Part shown: positions 24,492-37,019 of the stretch, piece after piece
How positions within the stretch are numbered: the first letter of the stretch is position 1
Layout: each line of letters opens with the position of its first letter
Assembly (NCBI GenBank): GCA_004794785.1
Contig: SJOL01003166.1
Location: forward strand, 25,573 to 89,572
Length of the DNA: 64,000 nucleotides
DNA from: Opisthorchis felineus
Lineage: Eukaryota > Platyhelminthes > Trematoda > Opisthorchiida > Opisthorchiidae
Direction of reading: 5' to 3'
Position numbers and translations under genes: made by a program
The notes under the pieces: generated by a model
Told to the model about the DNA's origin: nothing
Database searches by the model: none
The model's input: only the letters and a program-made list of their open reading frames with translations

Positions 24492-24985
24492 AAGTACACT
24501 CACTTGCGGTTTACCTGGTGTTGGTGTGAGATTCAATCAAATCTCTCGTTTGTATTTTTCAGCTGAATGAGTTTTACGAAACGGGTGATGGATTGTCAAA
24601 GCGTGTTCAGTAACAAATACACTCATTTGCAAATCAATTTGGTTTTCACGAGAGACTCAAGTGAATCTCTCGTTTATGATGTTCTTCAACTGAATATGCT
24701 GCACCAGGCCGCCTCATGTTTCAGTTGGTACGATACGCCAGTATTGCGATACATTGTATAGATGTAAGACTTTACTCTTAAGGTTGCTGAAGACTTTTTA
24801 ATATCTATCGACCGGTTTTACCCTCCTTGGGGCTCATCAGGTAGATGCAGTCCCAGAGCGTCCCTCGACCTTATGTTCTACTTGATCCCGAATTGAATGA
24901 AGTTAGCGGAATAAACTCATTCGCATTTGGTTTTCACGGGAGACCCAGCTGAATCTGTCGTTTTTGGCATAAACGCTTTGTCAGA
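24492..24985 (-). repeat. Hammerhead repeat family, tandem locus
   Basis: Three arm segments lie in the same orientation: near 24495 (diverged, ACACTCACTTGC), 24618 (ATACACTCATTTGCAAATCA) and 24912 (AAACTCATTCGC). The last two are 294 bases apart with a ribozyme segment between them, so at least one unit is followed by part of the next. Conserved parts include GAATCTCTCGTTTATGATG and CACCAGGCCGCCTCATGTTT. Strand is that of the ribozyme. Confidence 0.75.
24805..24845 (-). ncRNA. Hammerhead ribozyme, degenerate copy
   Basis: On the minus strand CTGATGA lies at 24840-24834, stem II follows as GCCCC...GGGT, and the GAAAC box has become AAAAC near 24820-24815 (G12 lost). The short palindromic helix III with GTC (ACCGGTC) is intact. 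Stem I has decayed on its 3' side (GATAG for GTGGG). With G12 replaced it should not cleave. Confidence 0.6.
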
Positions 24986-27900
24986 CTAGGGTGCAAGGTT
25001 CGTCAGGCTTTAAGGCAGACCGAGATCCAGTCAGCAAGATCTCTTACGACTGAGTAATTCCTTTTAAACTCAAACAACGCTGCATCTCTATGGTAATTCC
25101 AGTCTATGTAACTGGTGAGCCGTGTTTAATTTAGACCGTAAGAGGTCGATAGCTCTTCCTACTATCTATATGCGTTATTATCCTGAACGTCCTGCATTTT
25201 TTAATACCTTGCTAGCATTCTGGCGATGCAGCGCTCGGTTATAGTTATGACGTTGATCAAGCTTACATGGCTCAGTAGACCGGGGACAATGTCTCAGGAA
25301 TGCTCTTCACTACAGGACTTTCCCTCTGTAACGCCTGCCCTTCATGAAGTAACAAAGGAACTAAATGTCGCAAATAAATCTAGACGATCCAATCACGTTT
25401 AATCTAGTTACTGAAAGTCCAGCCAATCACATTTCTGACGCTCAGAGTTTGAATGTCGCCTTCATCTCGTGTCGTTTCGTGGTGTGTTAATACCTGTCAC
25501 TTCACAAGTGGCTTCGCGATTCCAGTGCTGTCTGTATTCCCCGGGCTGCTTTCATGTCGGTCGCCGAGCAGTACATTCCTATCACCTTTGTGGTCAGATT
25601 GCGCAATGACCTCTGTTATGACTTCCAACACTCGTTCGAAATTCAGGCTCATGCTTTCTCACTTGTGCTTGGGTCTCCGTTCGCCTTAAGACTCGATCAT
25701 TCTGCTAACTTGCTTATTTGGCCTGAATCCACCAATGGATTACCAAACTATTCTGCAATGACGACTTCTCAATAGATTCGAAATAGCTTTTTATCCGGTT
25801 GGTTAGCTTAAGTTTTGCGTTCAGCCTGTGGTCAGAAGTTTTAACCGGAAAACTCGGCTTTAGTTGACTTGTAACCAGGTTTACTCATCAACATTTGTGC
25901 ATTGTCTGTTGGCTCAAATCATGTGATTACGTTGGCTCGAGGTCGAAGGTATGAAATCCAGTTTAGTTTTGGACCTTTAGTTTTCTGATTCTAGCAATAC
26001 ACTTGTTGCATTGGCTACCACTGAGTTGTGCAAGTTACGTCACTTTGGAAGACTGTTCTATCGGGACCATGTCCACGCTTTCGAAATCTCACAGGTCACT
26101 TGTTGGACACGAAGTAAAGTCATTATTTTTGGACGATTACAAAAAATTAACTCGAATTCCGAAAAAAAAGTAGAGAAAATCTTAACCGCCTGATTGAACT
26201 GGCTCAGTATCTCTTTGATAGCTCTACGGGGTTTTGCTTCGACCTTCGTAATGATGGGGTTCAAACGAACCTAACTTGCATCAACTGACTGGACGTGACG
26301 AATACATTTGTTGCACTCACTAAGGGAACGTATGATTGCTATCCAAAAAGAGCAAGGGGACAACATTTCTGTAGGACCAAAAACTGTTTTTCGCAGAGGT
26401 ATCAGTGGTAACCCAAGTTAACACAAAATGCCCAACCGTTAATCTGAACAAACAAGAATGGACACGGTTAGATGGACGATTTTAAAAACTAGTCAGTTGT
26501 TAAATACCCTTGCGACTGTGTATCGTCCCTATAAACTTACGGAGATGGTTGACCCATAATGAGTTCGTTGGAACTTAAAGCCTATCCGAAGGTTAGTTGG
26601 CAACACACCTCGTACGACCTAGGATGTTAGAGTGTAGTGGACCCACATACGTTTCGGTCAGCAGCAGCAGCTACCGTAAATCTCGACTTATCTAGATTTT
26701 AACCACTGATGTTACCGTCGATTTTTTTGCACAGGATCTACCTCATGAAACTAATTCACACTGTTCTGCTATGCTGTAAACTACGCTGCCCTCGCTGTTC
26801 GACGTTTTGCTCCAAGGTTTATTTACATATTGGTTGAAAGCTGGATTTACGTTATAACTACAGCCAGACCTTTGAATCGGGTTCACCGCAAATAACGCAG
26901 GAGTTTGATGCAAACAAGAGTTCTACGTGTATCCTTTAGATGAACACATTAGTTACAGTTTTTTTATTGGGCTTGAGTTCGATTCATCACTCAACCTGGT
27001 CCAAAGCTTGGTCTACGTGGTTCAGTGGAACCTTGTAAATAATTGATGTTACCATTTTTTTCGCTCTGTATCGAGTCCCAATTTGAGAAGTTCATCGTCT
27101 GATATCCACTTTTTTTCTCAACTTATAAGACGTCTGCCTATCATGGCACACTGGTTGTAAGCCTCTTGCACGCGATGTGTGAGCAATGCCGTCAATCGCA
27201 TCCCCAATGACACCGTTTTTACATACCCCACAAAGATAGAAACACGATGTCATGGTTGCAAATGTAAGTTTGTCACATCCAAACTCAGCGCACCTGGAAG
27301 ACTACCCTGACTGAATGTAACGCTTGGGAATATTGCCCACCTTTTGGAAATACTCATCAGAAGATGCACTGCCCGTTGAATTCATAAAATAATCTGCACG
27401 TTTTTTGCATGGAAGTTATTGGGTACACTCGCTTGATAACCCAGTCGCTTCCTCCCTCATTGGTATTCCGTTCGTCAGTAAATCTGTGCAACATGCACCC
27501 ACCACTTTTGGCCATATCGTGATCCTGCGCAGTCACACTAACATCATGGTGGCATCAGAGCCACTCAACAGGCTCCACCCTCATCAGGTGTAGACAGGTT
27601 TAGTGAGGCTCGGTGATAATTACTGACGATACGTTACAGTAAGATTAACAAAACTTGCCTTGTTCGCCATCTGGACAAAATTCCCACACCTAACTGATCA
27701 GCAACTTAGTGATCGCATCTTAAGCTAAACATTTCGGAGGTGTGGGTGCCCTTAGGGATTTTCTCACTGCGAACATGGGCTTTGGTATAAAGGAACATTT
27801 CTGCCAAGCTGAACCGTTTCTTTTATGGAGTTTTTCATGTTTCGGTTTCCTTATAGGGGTAGATAAACTACAAGTAGAGGTGAACATGGAGGACATGCAG

Positions 27901-28050
27901 GTCGCTGATTGCCAATACAAAATTGAGGGATCAGCGAGAATGCACTGATACGCTTGTTGAGAGCTATCAACATGATGGCATAACTCTGCGGGTTGGTATC
28001 ACCCGGTAATCCCTCAAAGTTCCAGCGAGATACTACATTTCTCCAAGAAA
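24986..28050. other. No recognisable gene
   Basis: 3 kb between the CDC5L 3' flank and the retrotransposon at 28 kb. Short ORFs (for example 25554-25775, 27405-27593) carry no recognisable domain. A CTGATGAG near 27580 on the minus strand is not followed by a GAAA box and is not called a ribozyme. Confidence 0.4.
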
Positions 28051-28054
28051 ATCA

Positions 28055-30560
28055 CTATATCCCTGCATATCGAGGGATAACCCTAATCGCACCCTTTAGG
28101 TGGAAATGGATAGTCAGGTGATATACCAATATAGTAAGACCGTTTTGAACGACTCTACTTCGTTCGGGGCATTGAGATGTGTTGTGCCTCAAAGTTCTTC
28201 TAGCTTGTGTAGACGGCAGTTGGCCAGCTGACTCTGTCAAGTAACAGATTTTCCCAAGATTACGATTTTTCAAACCTACCTGTGGGCTGGCAACAGCAAA
28301 ATTTTCACCGTCCCCGAGTTTGAGCCCCATCCTTGCTTTGACTGTAAATGAGTTGCTCCGGAATGCAGTTATTGGTAACTCGTTTTTCGTGGCCTATCAT
28401 GCGTGCAACAGAATGCGTCCGATTCCGATGATCTTGGCCGGTTTTGGGAATTTCACCTTTCGGGGCTCGATCTGAGCAATGAATTTGAAGTGTCCTTTTC
28501 AAACATTGTAAGCAAAAGTTGTTAAACACCTTCTTGTGCCTTTGGTCTAGTATTCATATTTTGCTGCCCTATCTTACGGAAGACACCTCGATACAATACA
28601 AACTTGATGTCCACGCGTAGGTTGTGGTTGTCCACAAAGCCTTTATATGGGCGACTGGATGCAGTAAATAACCTGCAACCCGGGTACGCAGTGCAGTATC
28701 GATTTTTCAGAGTATTTTTGCAGTGTGATGCTGCAGTGTGTCCTGCCATGATGTATTTTGTGGTGGGCTCCAAGGAGGATGGTAGCAGGCAAGTGTTTTA
28801 GAGGTATTCATATCTAGACAATGCCGACTGTTTTTCATCTTAAATCTGTCGTGCTGCAAAGATAAGGTCGATCGCGCTGCGCTCGCTTCGGGATCCATCT
28901 TGTTATTCGAGAATATTTTATTGCAGAACGTCAGCATACAACCGGCTGAGTGAAATGGATGCCAGAATTTTGCCTGTAGTGCAGAGAATAGCGATTGCTT
29001 TTCTGCTATCGGTTTGCCTCCAATTACTGTAAACAGGGCTGCAACTGATGAGTCCTTGAATTTTTGTGGAGAATTTTCGGTTTTCCATACTGTGTAAATA
29101 CGATTAAAAACTTTGTCCTCCAATACTGGTCCGCCCATTTAGAATTCCTCAGCGGGTATTCCGTCTTTTCTGGCGGCGACTCACTTATCACTTCACTCTC
29201 TTAGGTGCTGTTGGAAAGATCCATCTTCACAGGAAGTTGAGTTAACTGTATGCGATAGTCCAAATCCTAATTCGTTAGGTTGTAAAGTGGTGTTGAGAGG
29301 TATATTCTCCAAGCTGTCAATGCTCGGACGGTCCGGATGTTCTAGGTACTGCCTGTGCTGCATTTTCAGTCCATACAATCATTTGAGCATTGGAATGAAT
29401 TCTTTGTGACCTCGTTGACCTGCATAAGATTAGATCGCTTCTCCCTCTTCCATTCATTCTACCAGTTCTTCAGTCTTCATAAATACTTCAAACGCTTGGC
29501 CCTTGCAGTACAAGCATCCTCGCATGCTAGCGAATCTGAGGGTCGCTGGAGCTTCTTGTTCAAGGCCATCTTCTTCCCCTCAACCGGCAAGGATGTATGG
29601 ATATATCAAACTCGTGAACTTTGCCCGGTTTTTTCCTGTTGTTTCAACCGCAGCCGTCTTGACTTTCCCTGATCCTAGTCCATGCTATTCTGATCGGACA
29701 AAATGAGCGGCAGTCTCTCGGAAATTCTATATTGTTGATTGACACAACAAGTGTTTGAGACTAACTCCAGCCCAAAGCGAGGAAATTTCTCCAGGATCAC
29801 TCACGCTCTGGATCAAACCTATGCATGATACGCGTTGCAATCGCCACTGCGCAGCACCTTTGTTATGAGGGCTTCCTTGAGATCCATTTATCGGACGACG
29901 ATGTAATCCAAAAGATGTGCACGTCTACCCAAGTCTTGATGGGCGCCTTTCCAGCAATGAATCATGTGCTGGTGATGCAACGTTTCATAATCTCTGGTCG
30001 GATTATCCAATTTCATATTTTTTTGTTTGGACTGATTGGAGAGTTAAGATCACCCGACGGATAGATGTGGAAAACGTTGGTAAATGTTCGTAGAATTCCT
30101 TGTGCTTAGGTTCAAAGTGAGGCATCGTGGGAGAAGTGGTGAATAGTGCTCTCGACAGTCCAGCCTGGATGATCATTATCCTCGAATTGATGCACTTCGA
30201 TTCACCCAGTGTTCTTTCGTTCATCTGACCGGGAACTGCAAATCCGACTCTATGTTCTGTCGACTGTCCCGTGAAGTCCAAGACCAGAAGACTGCGAATC
30301 CAGCTTCCTGCAACCCTCGTCGATTTGCCAACCGTGCTTCGCGATGCCCCACGACAGGCTAAAAGGGCCATACGCCTTTCGAGTCTGAAACAAATTCGGT
30401 GTTGTTCTTTCTTGTCAAATGATGTAGTAATCGAATCTTCACGGCATTCCGATTGTTCCTCGTTTGATTCGATCATCCAGGCTACAATCTGACTGGTGAT
30501 TCTCTCCTCTTGCGGGGGCTTTACCGAATCCAACGACTCGCAAGTCTGGCCTGTTGGTGG
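28055..30560 (-). mobile_element. Degenerate RTE/BovB-like retrotransposon
   Basis: Read on the minus strand: endonuclease (EHRVGFAVPGQMNERTLG, then INSRIMIIQAGLSRALF and HKEFYEHL, about 30270-30060); linker (RPSIDSLENIPLNTTLQPNE, about 29320); KDGIPAEEF, a stop, then GGPVLEDKVFNRIYTVWKTE (about 29165-29080), the RT entry; and the C-terminal domain (CLQCLKRTLQIHCSDRAPKG, 28515-28450, then IPEQLIYSQSKDGAQTRGR, 28370-28305). The region between, where the RT palm should be, is decayed or deleted. Stops are frequent, so it is an old, inactive copy. The 5' end is uncertain and may reach 30850. Confidence 0.75.
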
Positions 30561-30849
30561 AGGGGCTAGCCTGGTCTAAGTATGAAAAGAGTAAAACACA
30601 AATGCTTAACTCCTGGTGCCATTTGCGCTCGATAAATATCTTCTGAACCTCACCAGATTCTTGGCTTCTAAATGTATTTTGGCCGCGAGATATGGTTAAG
30701 GCCAAACTCCTGCCGATCGGGATGTGTCGTTCTCCATCGGGCAAGGGTACCATTACTGCCTCCATAAGGATGGAGGTGCCTGCTACCTGGAAGAAATCGC
30801 TTTGGCCCTCTCTCTTCTGTTGCGGCGAACTGTGCGACTTCATGCCAAG

Positions 30850-33800
30850 ACCACCTCATCATACAGTTATTTGTTTCGTAAGAACTCGCCACTCTTTACC
30901 TGGCTACTCTTTGGTGACCTTTGTAGTGTGATGAAACCTTTAGAAACGGAGTTCCAGCCAATGTGGCCTGCAGGATCATAGCAGCACTGAGCCACGACTA
31001 CTAAGATAAGGTATCAGCATTTAGTCTCCTCGTCACCATACGATGAGGCATCACCGGTGTGCAGTTAGGTGGGTGCTTCCTGTTTGCCTGCGTGCATTTG
31101 TACAGCATTTGAATATTTTATGTTATCTCTTAACCTGGTTGGTTGATTGGGAGACAGCGTTTTCGTGAATTTATTGGTCCGTTTGTGATTCTTGTTGCGT
31201 CGTGGTCTGGGTTCCTTTGAGTCGGTTGACCTCGGTGAACAGATCAACAGCCACCTAATCAACAACTAATGAACACACTGCCAAACGATAGTGAACTGGA
31301 ATAATCAAGCATAAGACAATATAAGTAAAAATATTCGCCTTCTCCTTCAGGAAGAATGACGTTCCCAAAACAGCTTGATCAACATTTTATCTCTGCTATT
31401 CGTGGTTGTAAAAGTTATAAATGGAAGAACAGCCCTTCGAGAGGAATACATCTCACTTGTAAACGCTTCGGTCCTTCCCTTTGAGTGTCTCTTATTGCGT
31501 GTTCCACTTGAGTACGTCAGTCATTTAAGCAAATAACAATAAACTTGTTTATTTCCTCCCTCCCACAATAATTGCCTGCCAGCTGACGGTCGGTTCTACC
31601 CTCCATCTACGCTTCTATTTTTCCCATGCATAGCAGTATGCAGAACTGCTTGTCGGAAAGGCCACGCTGCTTCCAATCCTGTGAAAACAATAAACGAATT
31701 ATCCCTCAACCCTTTTGCATACATTCTAGATCTCATTTGGTAAGTTGTCAAAACTTGACGGCAAAAGTGAAGTAAGTCCTTGTCAGCTTTGTCAACCTAC
31801 ACCCACTGTGACCTTCGCTATGATGGATTCATTGTCACGAAATGCATAGCGCCACACAGTGAGTACCGAAGTCACTTTCTCCTACCCATTGTTTGTAAAA
31901 GAACTTGCGTTGATGATGGACTGCCACCAGGCTCGTTCATAACTTCCGGAGAGGTGATCGTTTTGAAAGTGAACTTCTCTTTCAACATCGGGCGTGCGCG
32001 TGCTGTTGACAATGTTACCTGGTGCACTGTTATCCACAATGATGTGAGGAATACCCCTTTTCAACACCAGCTTCAGCACTGATAAACTGGAGCCCATTTG
32101 GTTTCTCGTACTATCTAAATCAACAGTCCTAATGTTGTCTTTTCAATCTGACGGACACTTTGCGTAAAACGTTATGGACCCCAGCTAACATGCATAAAAT
32201 GCGAAAGTCCTCCTGTCGGTGGAACGACTAAGCAATTGTTTTGATACCTTACTGGTGGATCAGGTAACTGCTGACCTGTTCGCCAAGCTTTGCCCATGAT
32301 GCTAGCATCGTTTGGTCTAAGCTTGTTCTTACCTAATCTTTTAATGACTAGTTGGAGAGAAAGTTTGGAATTTCAGGGCGACAAAACGAAGTCGACCGAT
32401 ACGAGCCATTCCCTGGTCACATATTGGGAATGTGGTTGATTTTGGCGTCAGGTCCGCCATGCAGCACTTCAACCTAACCACATGTAGTTAGTGAACTGGA
32501 ATGTGGGAAAACATGACACTAAAACCACGCCTCTACGTGGTCGTGAATACAACGTGCCCAAGGCGGATTTTTCGGCTCATTTGGCCCTTAACCTAATGAG
32601 ACCAATAGCACCATAAAAAGCCGTTGGATGAACAAATTCTCGTTTTGAAGATCTGAAAAAGGCGCTATTTAAATCTAGATTTGAAGATGCATAATAAAAT
32701 ACGGTTTGTTCATCATGGGCTTTAGAAACGTCTGAAATCTCCCTGACTGTTTTTTTATTGATTTTGTCTTCCACTAAATTAGTGAAGCTTCTCTTTAGGA
32801 GTGGGGAGGAGAAACATGTTACACCGAATCGAATTTACTATACAACAGCCGAACCCTCTCAGTATAGAAATCAAGATAGCCGCACCATGAAGGCATCTGT
32901 TTACTAACTGTATCACTCGTGGAAAATGGAACATTGTTCGGTTTATCGGGGTATTCGTTTCGACGGAGTAGACCACTCAATGAAACCTCTCTGGTTCAAC
33001 ACCAGCTTCAGTTACGCAAGCGTGCCACCATCATGTAGTCTCTGTTATCTGTTAACAGATCCTGATGTGATCGGTACTGAAACATGAGTACTCTTCCATA
33101 TTGAGTAGATGCATTACGTCCATTGTCTCTTTAGATGATACAACTGTTGTGACGCGGAAACTCCATGCTATTTCAGTCTAATCATGTTTTTGTTCAGCAA
33201 ACTAAGGATGATTAACTCCGCATATGTTATGCTTTTCACTGGATTCGATTGGTTGAACACGTTTGGTTGTTGTACCACAACATGCAATAAACTGTCCAGT
33301 TGCGCCAACTCCTATTAACAGTTTATTTGCACTGACAACCACATAACATGTCTCGCTAAATGAAACAAAGCGCGACAACTCAAGAACAGACAGGGAATAA
33401 CAGTTGGTCATCCATTCTGTCTTGGCGACCATCCCCCCGTCCTCTACCACATGTTGCTAACGGCATTATCGTCTGGCATGCTGATTGTCCGTCATTTCTG
33501 CCATGATAACCAAGAGACGCTGCCTCACCCTCCCCGACCAAATATGTTTGTTAGTGGAGACCCGATCAGTGAAAACATGTGACGTCCTGCACTGATCACC
33601 AGATCAGCGGGTTGTAGTTCCTAGTTTTTGGGATACATCAACGCGTCACTACCAGCTTACTGCTCAGTCTGTCTTGCACTGACTCATAGGAAATACGTAG
33701 GATTAGACAGTTAAGCACATGAACCTTCCCAGTTAACAGTGGTTTCCATGAGATCCATCTTCTTCATGGTAATTAAGCTAACGGCGAGCTCTCTGGCGTT

Positions 33801-33975
33801 CGTTCCTATCGGTACCCGTCAGTTTCCAGTAGTGAATACTATCGGCACTAAAATTTCGACTCACTTCAAAAGATGGCTTTTTCCTTGAGCAATGGGAGGT
33901 CCATTCCACACTTACAACCACAGGTGAAAAATACTTGAAAGAGGGAAATCAAAGTGCTTGAGCTTTGCACTTTAA
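30850..33975. other. No recognisable gene
   Basis: Several short ORFs occur here. The one at 31882-32097 (-) has a phrase (KRGIPHIIVDN) loosely like a retroviral-type integrase, but the rest does not follow, so no call is made. Confidence 0.4.
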
Positions 33976-33980
33976 AAAAT

Positions 33981-34140
33981 CCACCGTTCCTATAAGGAAA
34001 ATTGTTCCAGTCAATAAAGGAACTGAGCATATATATGGTCCATTCCCAAGAGGATTAGAAGACATTCTTACGGTCATTGAACGCTTTACAGACTAACATA
34101 CACACCAGAAAACATCTTGAATGCTTTTCCAGGAAATAAT
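33981..34140 (+). mobile_element. Ty3/gypsy-type integrase fragment
   Basis: The frame gives KIVPVNKGTEHIYGPFPRG and LEDILTVIERFTD up to a stop at 34094. It resembles the gypsy integrase core start (VDIVGPLP...LLTVIDRFTRW). In the next frame TPENILNAF follows, resembling the TAEN-AF segment that comes next in these integrases. A single frameshifted scrap; no LTRs or other domains were found nearby. Confidence 0.5.
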
Positions 34141-35284
34141 AAAACGGAAATAACTTGCATGAAAATGACTACAAACCCAAACTGGATAGCTTTGCCGCGA
34201 GTAAATTCACAATTCCTTCTCTACTTACAACCGCGAAAAAATCCGGAAACTTCCACAATTGCTCACTTTTAATAGGAAAAAATTACCCTGCATGTTCCAC
34301 ATTAACACTTCGTTGGTTGACACAAAGTTCTGAAAGGTAGATCAACCGATCTGCGCAGCCAGGACATTTTGTAGTAGGTTACAGACAAACGAGGTACTGT
34401 GGATTTTTTCACCTGCAAATTGTACTTCGACGTTGATGATGATAGTTTGTTCGCCTCGCATGTCACACTTCTGGAGCCCGGCCAGGAGCAGAATACGTTC
34501 CAAAACTCGAGTCCGACGCACCCACCTTTTTTGATGTAGACTAATTTAGACTATCACTCAAGGCTAGGGATAATACTGTTCAGACAAAAATGTTGTGTAT
34601 ACACATTTTGCGAATACCGCACCCGCTTAAACGAAGTCCCAACAGTTGCCCATCCTGAATGCAACGTGGCAAAGACAAACTATCAGAAAAGAGGATTACG
34701 CCCAACCGATCATGCAGCTAGAAAGACTTGTGGTATACCACTTTTGATCAATTTATTTTCAAAATAAAAAATACATAGATTGTCGGTAAAGGATAAACAA
34801 CTTTCAGGCAAAAGGTAAATGACTATCACTGAAGTGGGAAGAAAAGAAGAAAATATCAGTGTCCTCAGCAGAACTGGAACGTTTAACATTCAACACACAC
34901 TAACTATCCTCTATCGTCGTACGAACCCGTTGGTCAAAGCGCATAATGATCTGTTTCCCTGTCATCAATACGGATATGATTTGACATGCACGAAACCGTA
35001 AAACAGACGAGTACTCACCACAGCAAACCATGAAATAGGCCGTGTGAACCGGGTTTAAAGATACCTCCAGTCTCATCACTCCTTCGTAGGCAAAAGCGCA
35101 CATATCCTCGTCTTCCTTGAGAAGAAAAAGGCGAGGCGAACGGACAAAAAGAAGATAGAAGAAATTTTTGTCTGACGTCAGGAATTTAAGCAAACACCAT
35201 TTCCGGAATAGATTTTTTCACATGCTAAGCACAAAGTTTTTTATTGTTGTGAAATAAATTAAAGACGGATCAGAGTATATATTT
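34141..35284. other. No recognisable gene
   Basis: Mostly AT-rich with short ORFs on both strands. No repeat family from this window is recognised. Confidence 0.35.
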
Positions 35285-35790
35285 ATTTTCAAATCAACTG
35301 GTCATCAGCCGGTGACTCAAGTGAATGCCAGCTGAATATCTATTTTATTACAATCTTCAACTACACCAGGCCGCCTTACTTTCCAGTTGAAATTATTATT
35401 CAAGAGATCGAGGTATTCTTCTGGACAAAACACTACTCATAAGGTTGCTGAAAACACTTCGGCAGAAAATGAGTGTATTTCTGGAACTCCTCAAAGTTTG
35501 GGTTCAAGCAGAATATACGGTTGACAGAACGTTCAGCTGTAGAACCTTGTCAGTGCCTAACTGCCATGCCACCTGAAGGAAACGCAAGGGCTGGGATACT
35601 GCCAGGTTGCCCAAGCCTAGACAGGGGAGGTCGAGATGCAGAGGTCGGGTTCGAACCACGGACCTTCCAGTCAGTAAATATGCAATCCAACCGCTGAGCC
35701 ATCTCGCCCCGGTTGACGGAGTCCGAACACTGTATCCACCTGATGGATCTCAAGGAGAACGAGGAATGGAATGTCCAAGATTTTTTAACG
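35285..35790 (+). repeat. Hammerhead repeat family, composite copy split by a SINE
   Basis: Left part (35285-35455) is in reverse orientation (CACCAGGCCGCC, CACTACTCATAAGGTTGCTG). From 35465 the sequence flips to ribozyme orientation (AATGAGTGTATTTC, GGGTTCAAGCAGAATATACG). A SINE (35529-35710) then interrupts it, and the element resumes at 35711 with GGTTGACGGA and a decayed ribozyme core (CTGATGG at 35740). It is thus a head-to-head copy with a later insertion. Confidence 0.65.
35529..35710 (-). mobile_element. tRNA-derived SINE (family A) with target duplication
   Basis: Complete reverse-strand copy (182 bases) from ACGTTCAGCTG to CCATCTCGCCCC. Flanks are GGTTGACAGA (35519-35528) and GGTTGACGGA (35711-35720), a 10-base target duplication with one mismatch. 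The head carries TTCGAACCACGGACC (B-box complement). Confidence 0.88.
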
Positions 35791-36699
35791 AACTTACGAG
35801 TACTTCCCTGGAGAAAACCCCAGTGAAGCCCTTTCAGTTTGATCTAATTGGAATTAATCAACCCAAGGATTTTCTCGTATTCCAGTGAAAATATATCTCG
35901 GTAACTCAGTAAATCTTGGTGGAAATATTTGAATCTTGGCGATTTTTAGGCAGCTAGTTTCAAATTTGGCCAAATGTGGTTTTGATTTTAGCTAGAACCC
36001 GCCATCCAAGATACTAACACTTTTGTTCGGTCCACTCATGTCGCTGTAGAATTCGACGGATAACAATGAGAGGTCGTACACAAATTGGAAATCTTTCAGA
36101 ACAGAAGAGCAAGGGGCATTGCGGTCCCGGTTAGATTATTTTAAAGATATCATTGTTGGACTGCGGTTCTCGGCAAAAAGGTGACCGCATAGTGCACCCA
36201 GCGTTAATCAGGTTTCATTGATAACGTAAAATCACCCCAAGTGCTGAAGTTGTTTGTGATGCCGGGATAATCGGCGCAACAGTAAACTAAATCGCGTCAC
36301 TGTGAACACGCTGAGACGCAAAATGTTATGAATACTGGCAAGGTAAACACCCTTTTTCAATAAGCCGGGAAAAAATTTGATGGAGAGACCTTACGCATCA
36401 CTACCAAGAGAATATTTTGCATAGGCTAATCCAGGTGAGCTGCAAAAAAGAAAAACAAACCGCTTTAATGAATACTAATTTAGCGTATGAAACCACGTTA
36501 CCTGTCGGCGAATCCCCTCTGATCTGCTAACGATTTACCAATAGACCCGGCCCAGGGAGGTACGGTGGGAAATTAATATGACACCTTTTCGCCAAAAATG
36601 AGCATCTTTAGCAGTGTGTGATTTTATCTGTTCAAAAGCTTGTGTTCGTTTGTCTTTTAATATGTTTATTGTTGAAAAGTGACTGAATTCATATATGTG

Positions 36700-37019
36700 A
36701 TACACTACTCATAAGGTTGCTGAAAATTCTCTGACAGCCCACAAGCGGTTTCGTCCTTCTTTGGGCTCATCAGGTAGGCGCATTCCCCGAGTTTCGGTCA
36801 ACCTTATGTTCTGCTTGAACGCGAATTGCACGAAATGAGCCAAGTACACTCATTTGTTTAGCAGTTTGGTTTTGACGGATGAATCATCTGGAACCCAGCT
36901 GAATCTCCTGTTCATGATGTTTCTGAGCAACTGAATGTGCTGCACCAGGCCGCCTCATGTTTCAGTTGTTGCGATATTCGAGATATCGCGATACAAGTAT
37001 AGACATAATACACTACTCA
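36700..37019 (-). repeat. Hammerhead repeat family, one complete unit
   Basis: Bounded by the identical 12-mer ATACACTACTCA at 36700-36711 and 37008-37019, giving a 308-base period. In plus-strand order it contains the reversed ribozyme (36738-36778), TCAACCTTATGTTCTGCTTG, TACACTCATTTG, GAATCTCCTGTTCATGATG, CTGCACCAGGCCGCCTCATG and GATATTCGAGATATCGCGAT. Strand is that of the ribozyme. No coding sequence is present, so it is non-autonomous. Confidence 0.8.
36738..36778 (-). ncRNA. Hammerhead ribozyme, type I, nearly intact
   Basis: Minus strand: stem I 5' strand CCTAC (36778-36774), CTGATGA (36773-36767), stem II GCCC...GGAC with one mismatch, GAAAC (36752-36748), short helix III, and GTGGG (36742-36738) closing a 5-bp stem I including one G-U pair. 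Catalytic residues C3, G5, G8, A9, G12, A13 and A14 are present. The cleavage triplet is CTT rather than GTC, which breaks one base pair of helix III, so activity is uncertain. Confidence 0.72.

Noticed and set aside
27560..27600. CTGATGAG on the minus strand as a further hammerhead
   Set aside because: No GAAA box, no stem II partner and no GTC follow at the required distance, and the rest of the repeat family is absent.
31882..32097. Integrase-like frame (KRGIPHIIVDN) on the minus strand
   Set aside because: Only one short phrase resembles an integrase. The following residues do not, and no other domain is nearby.
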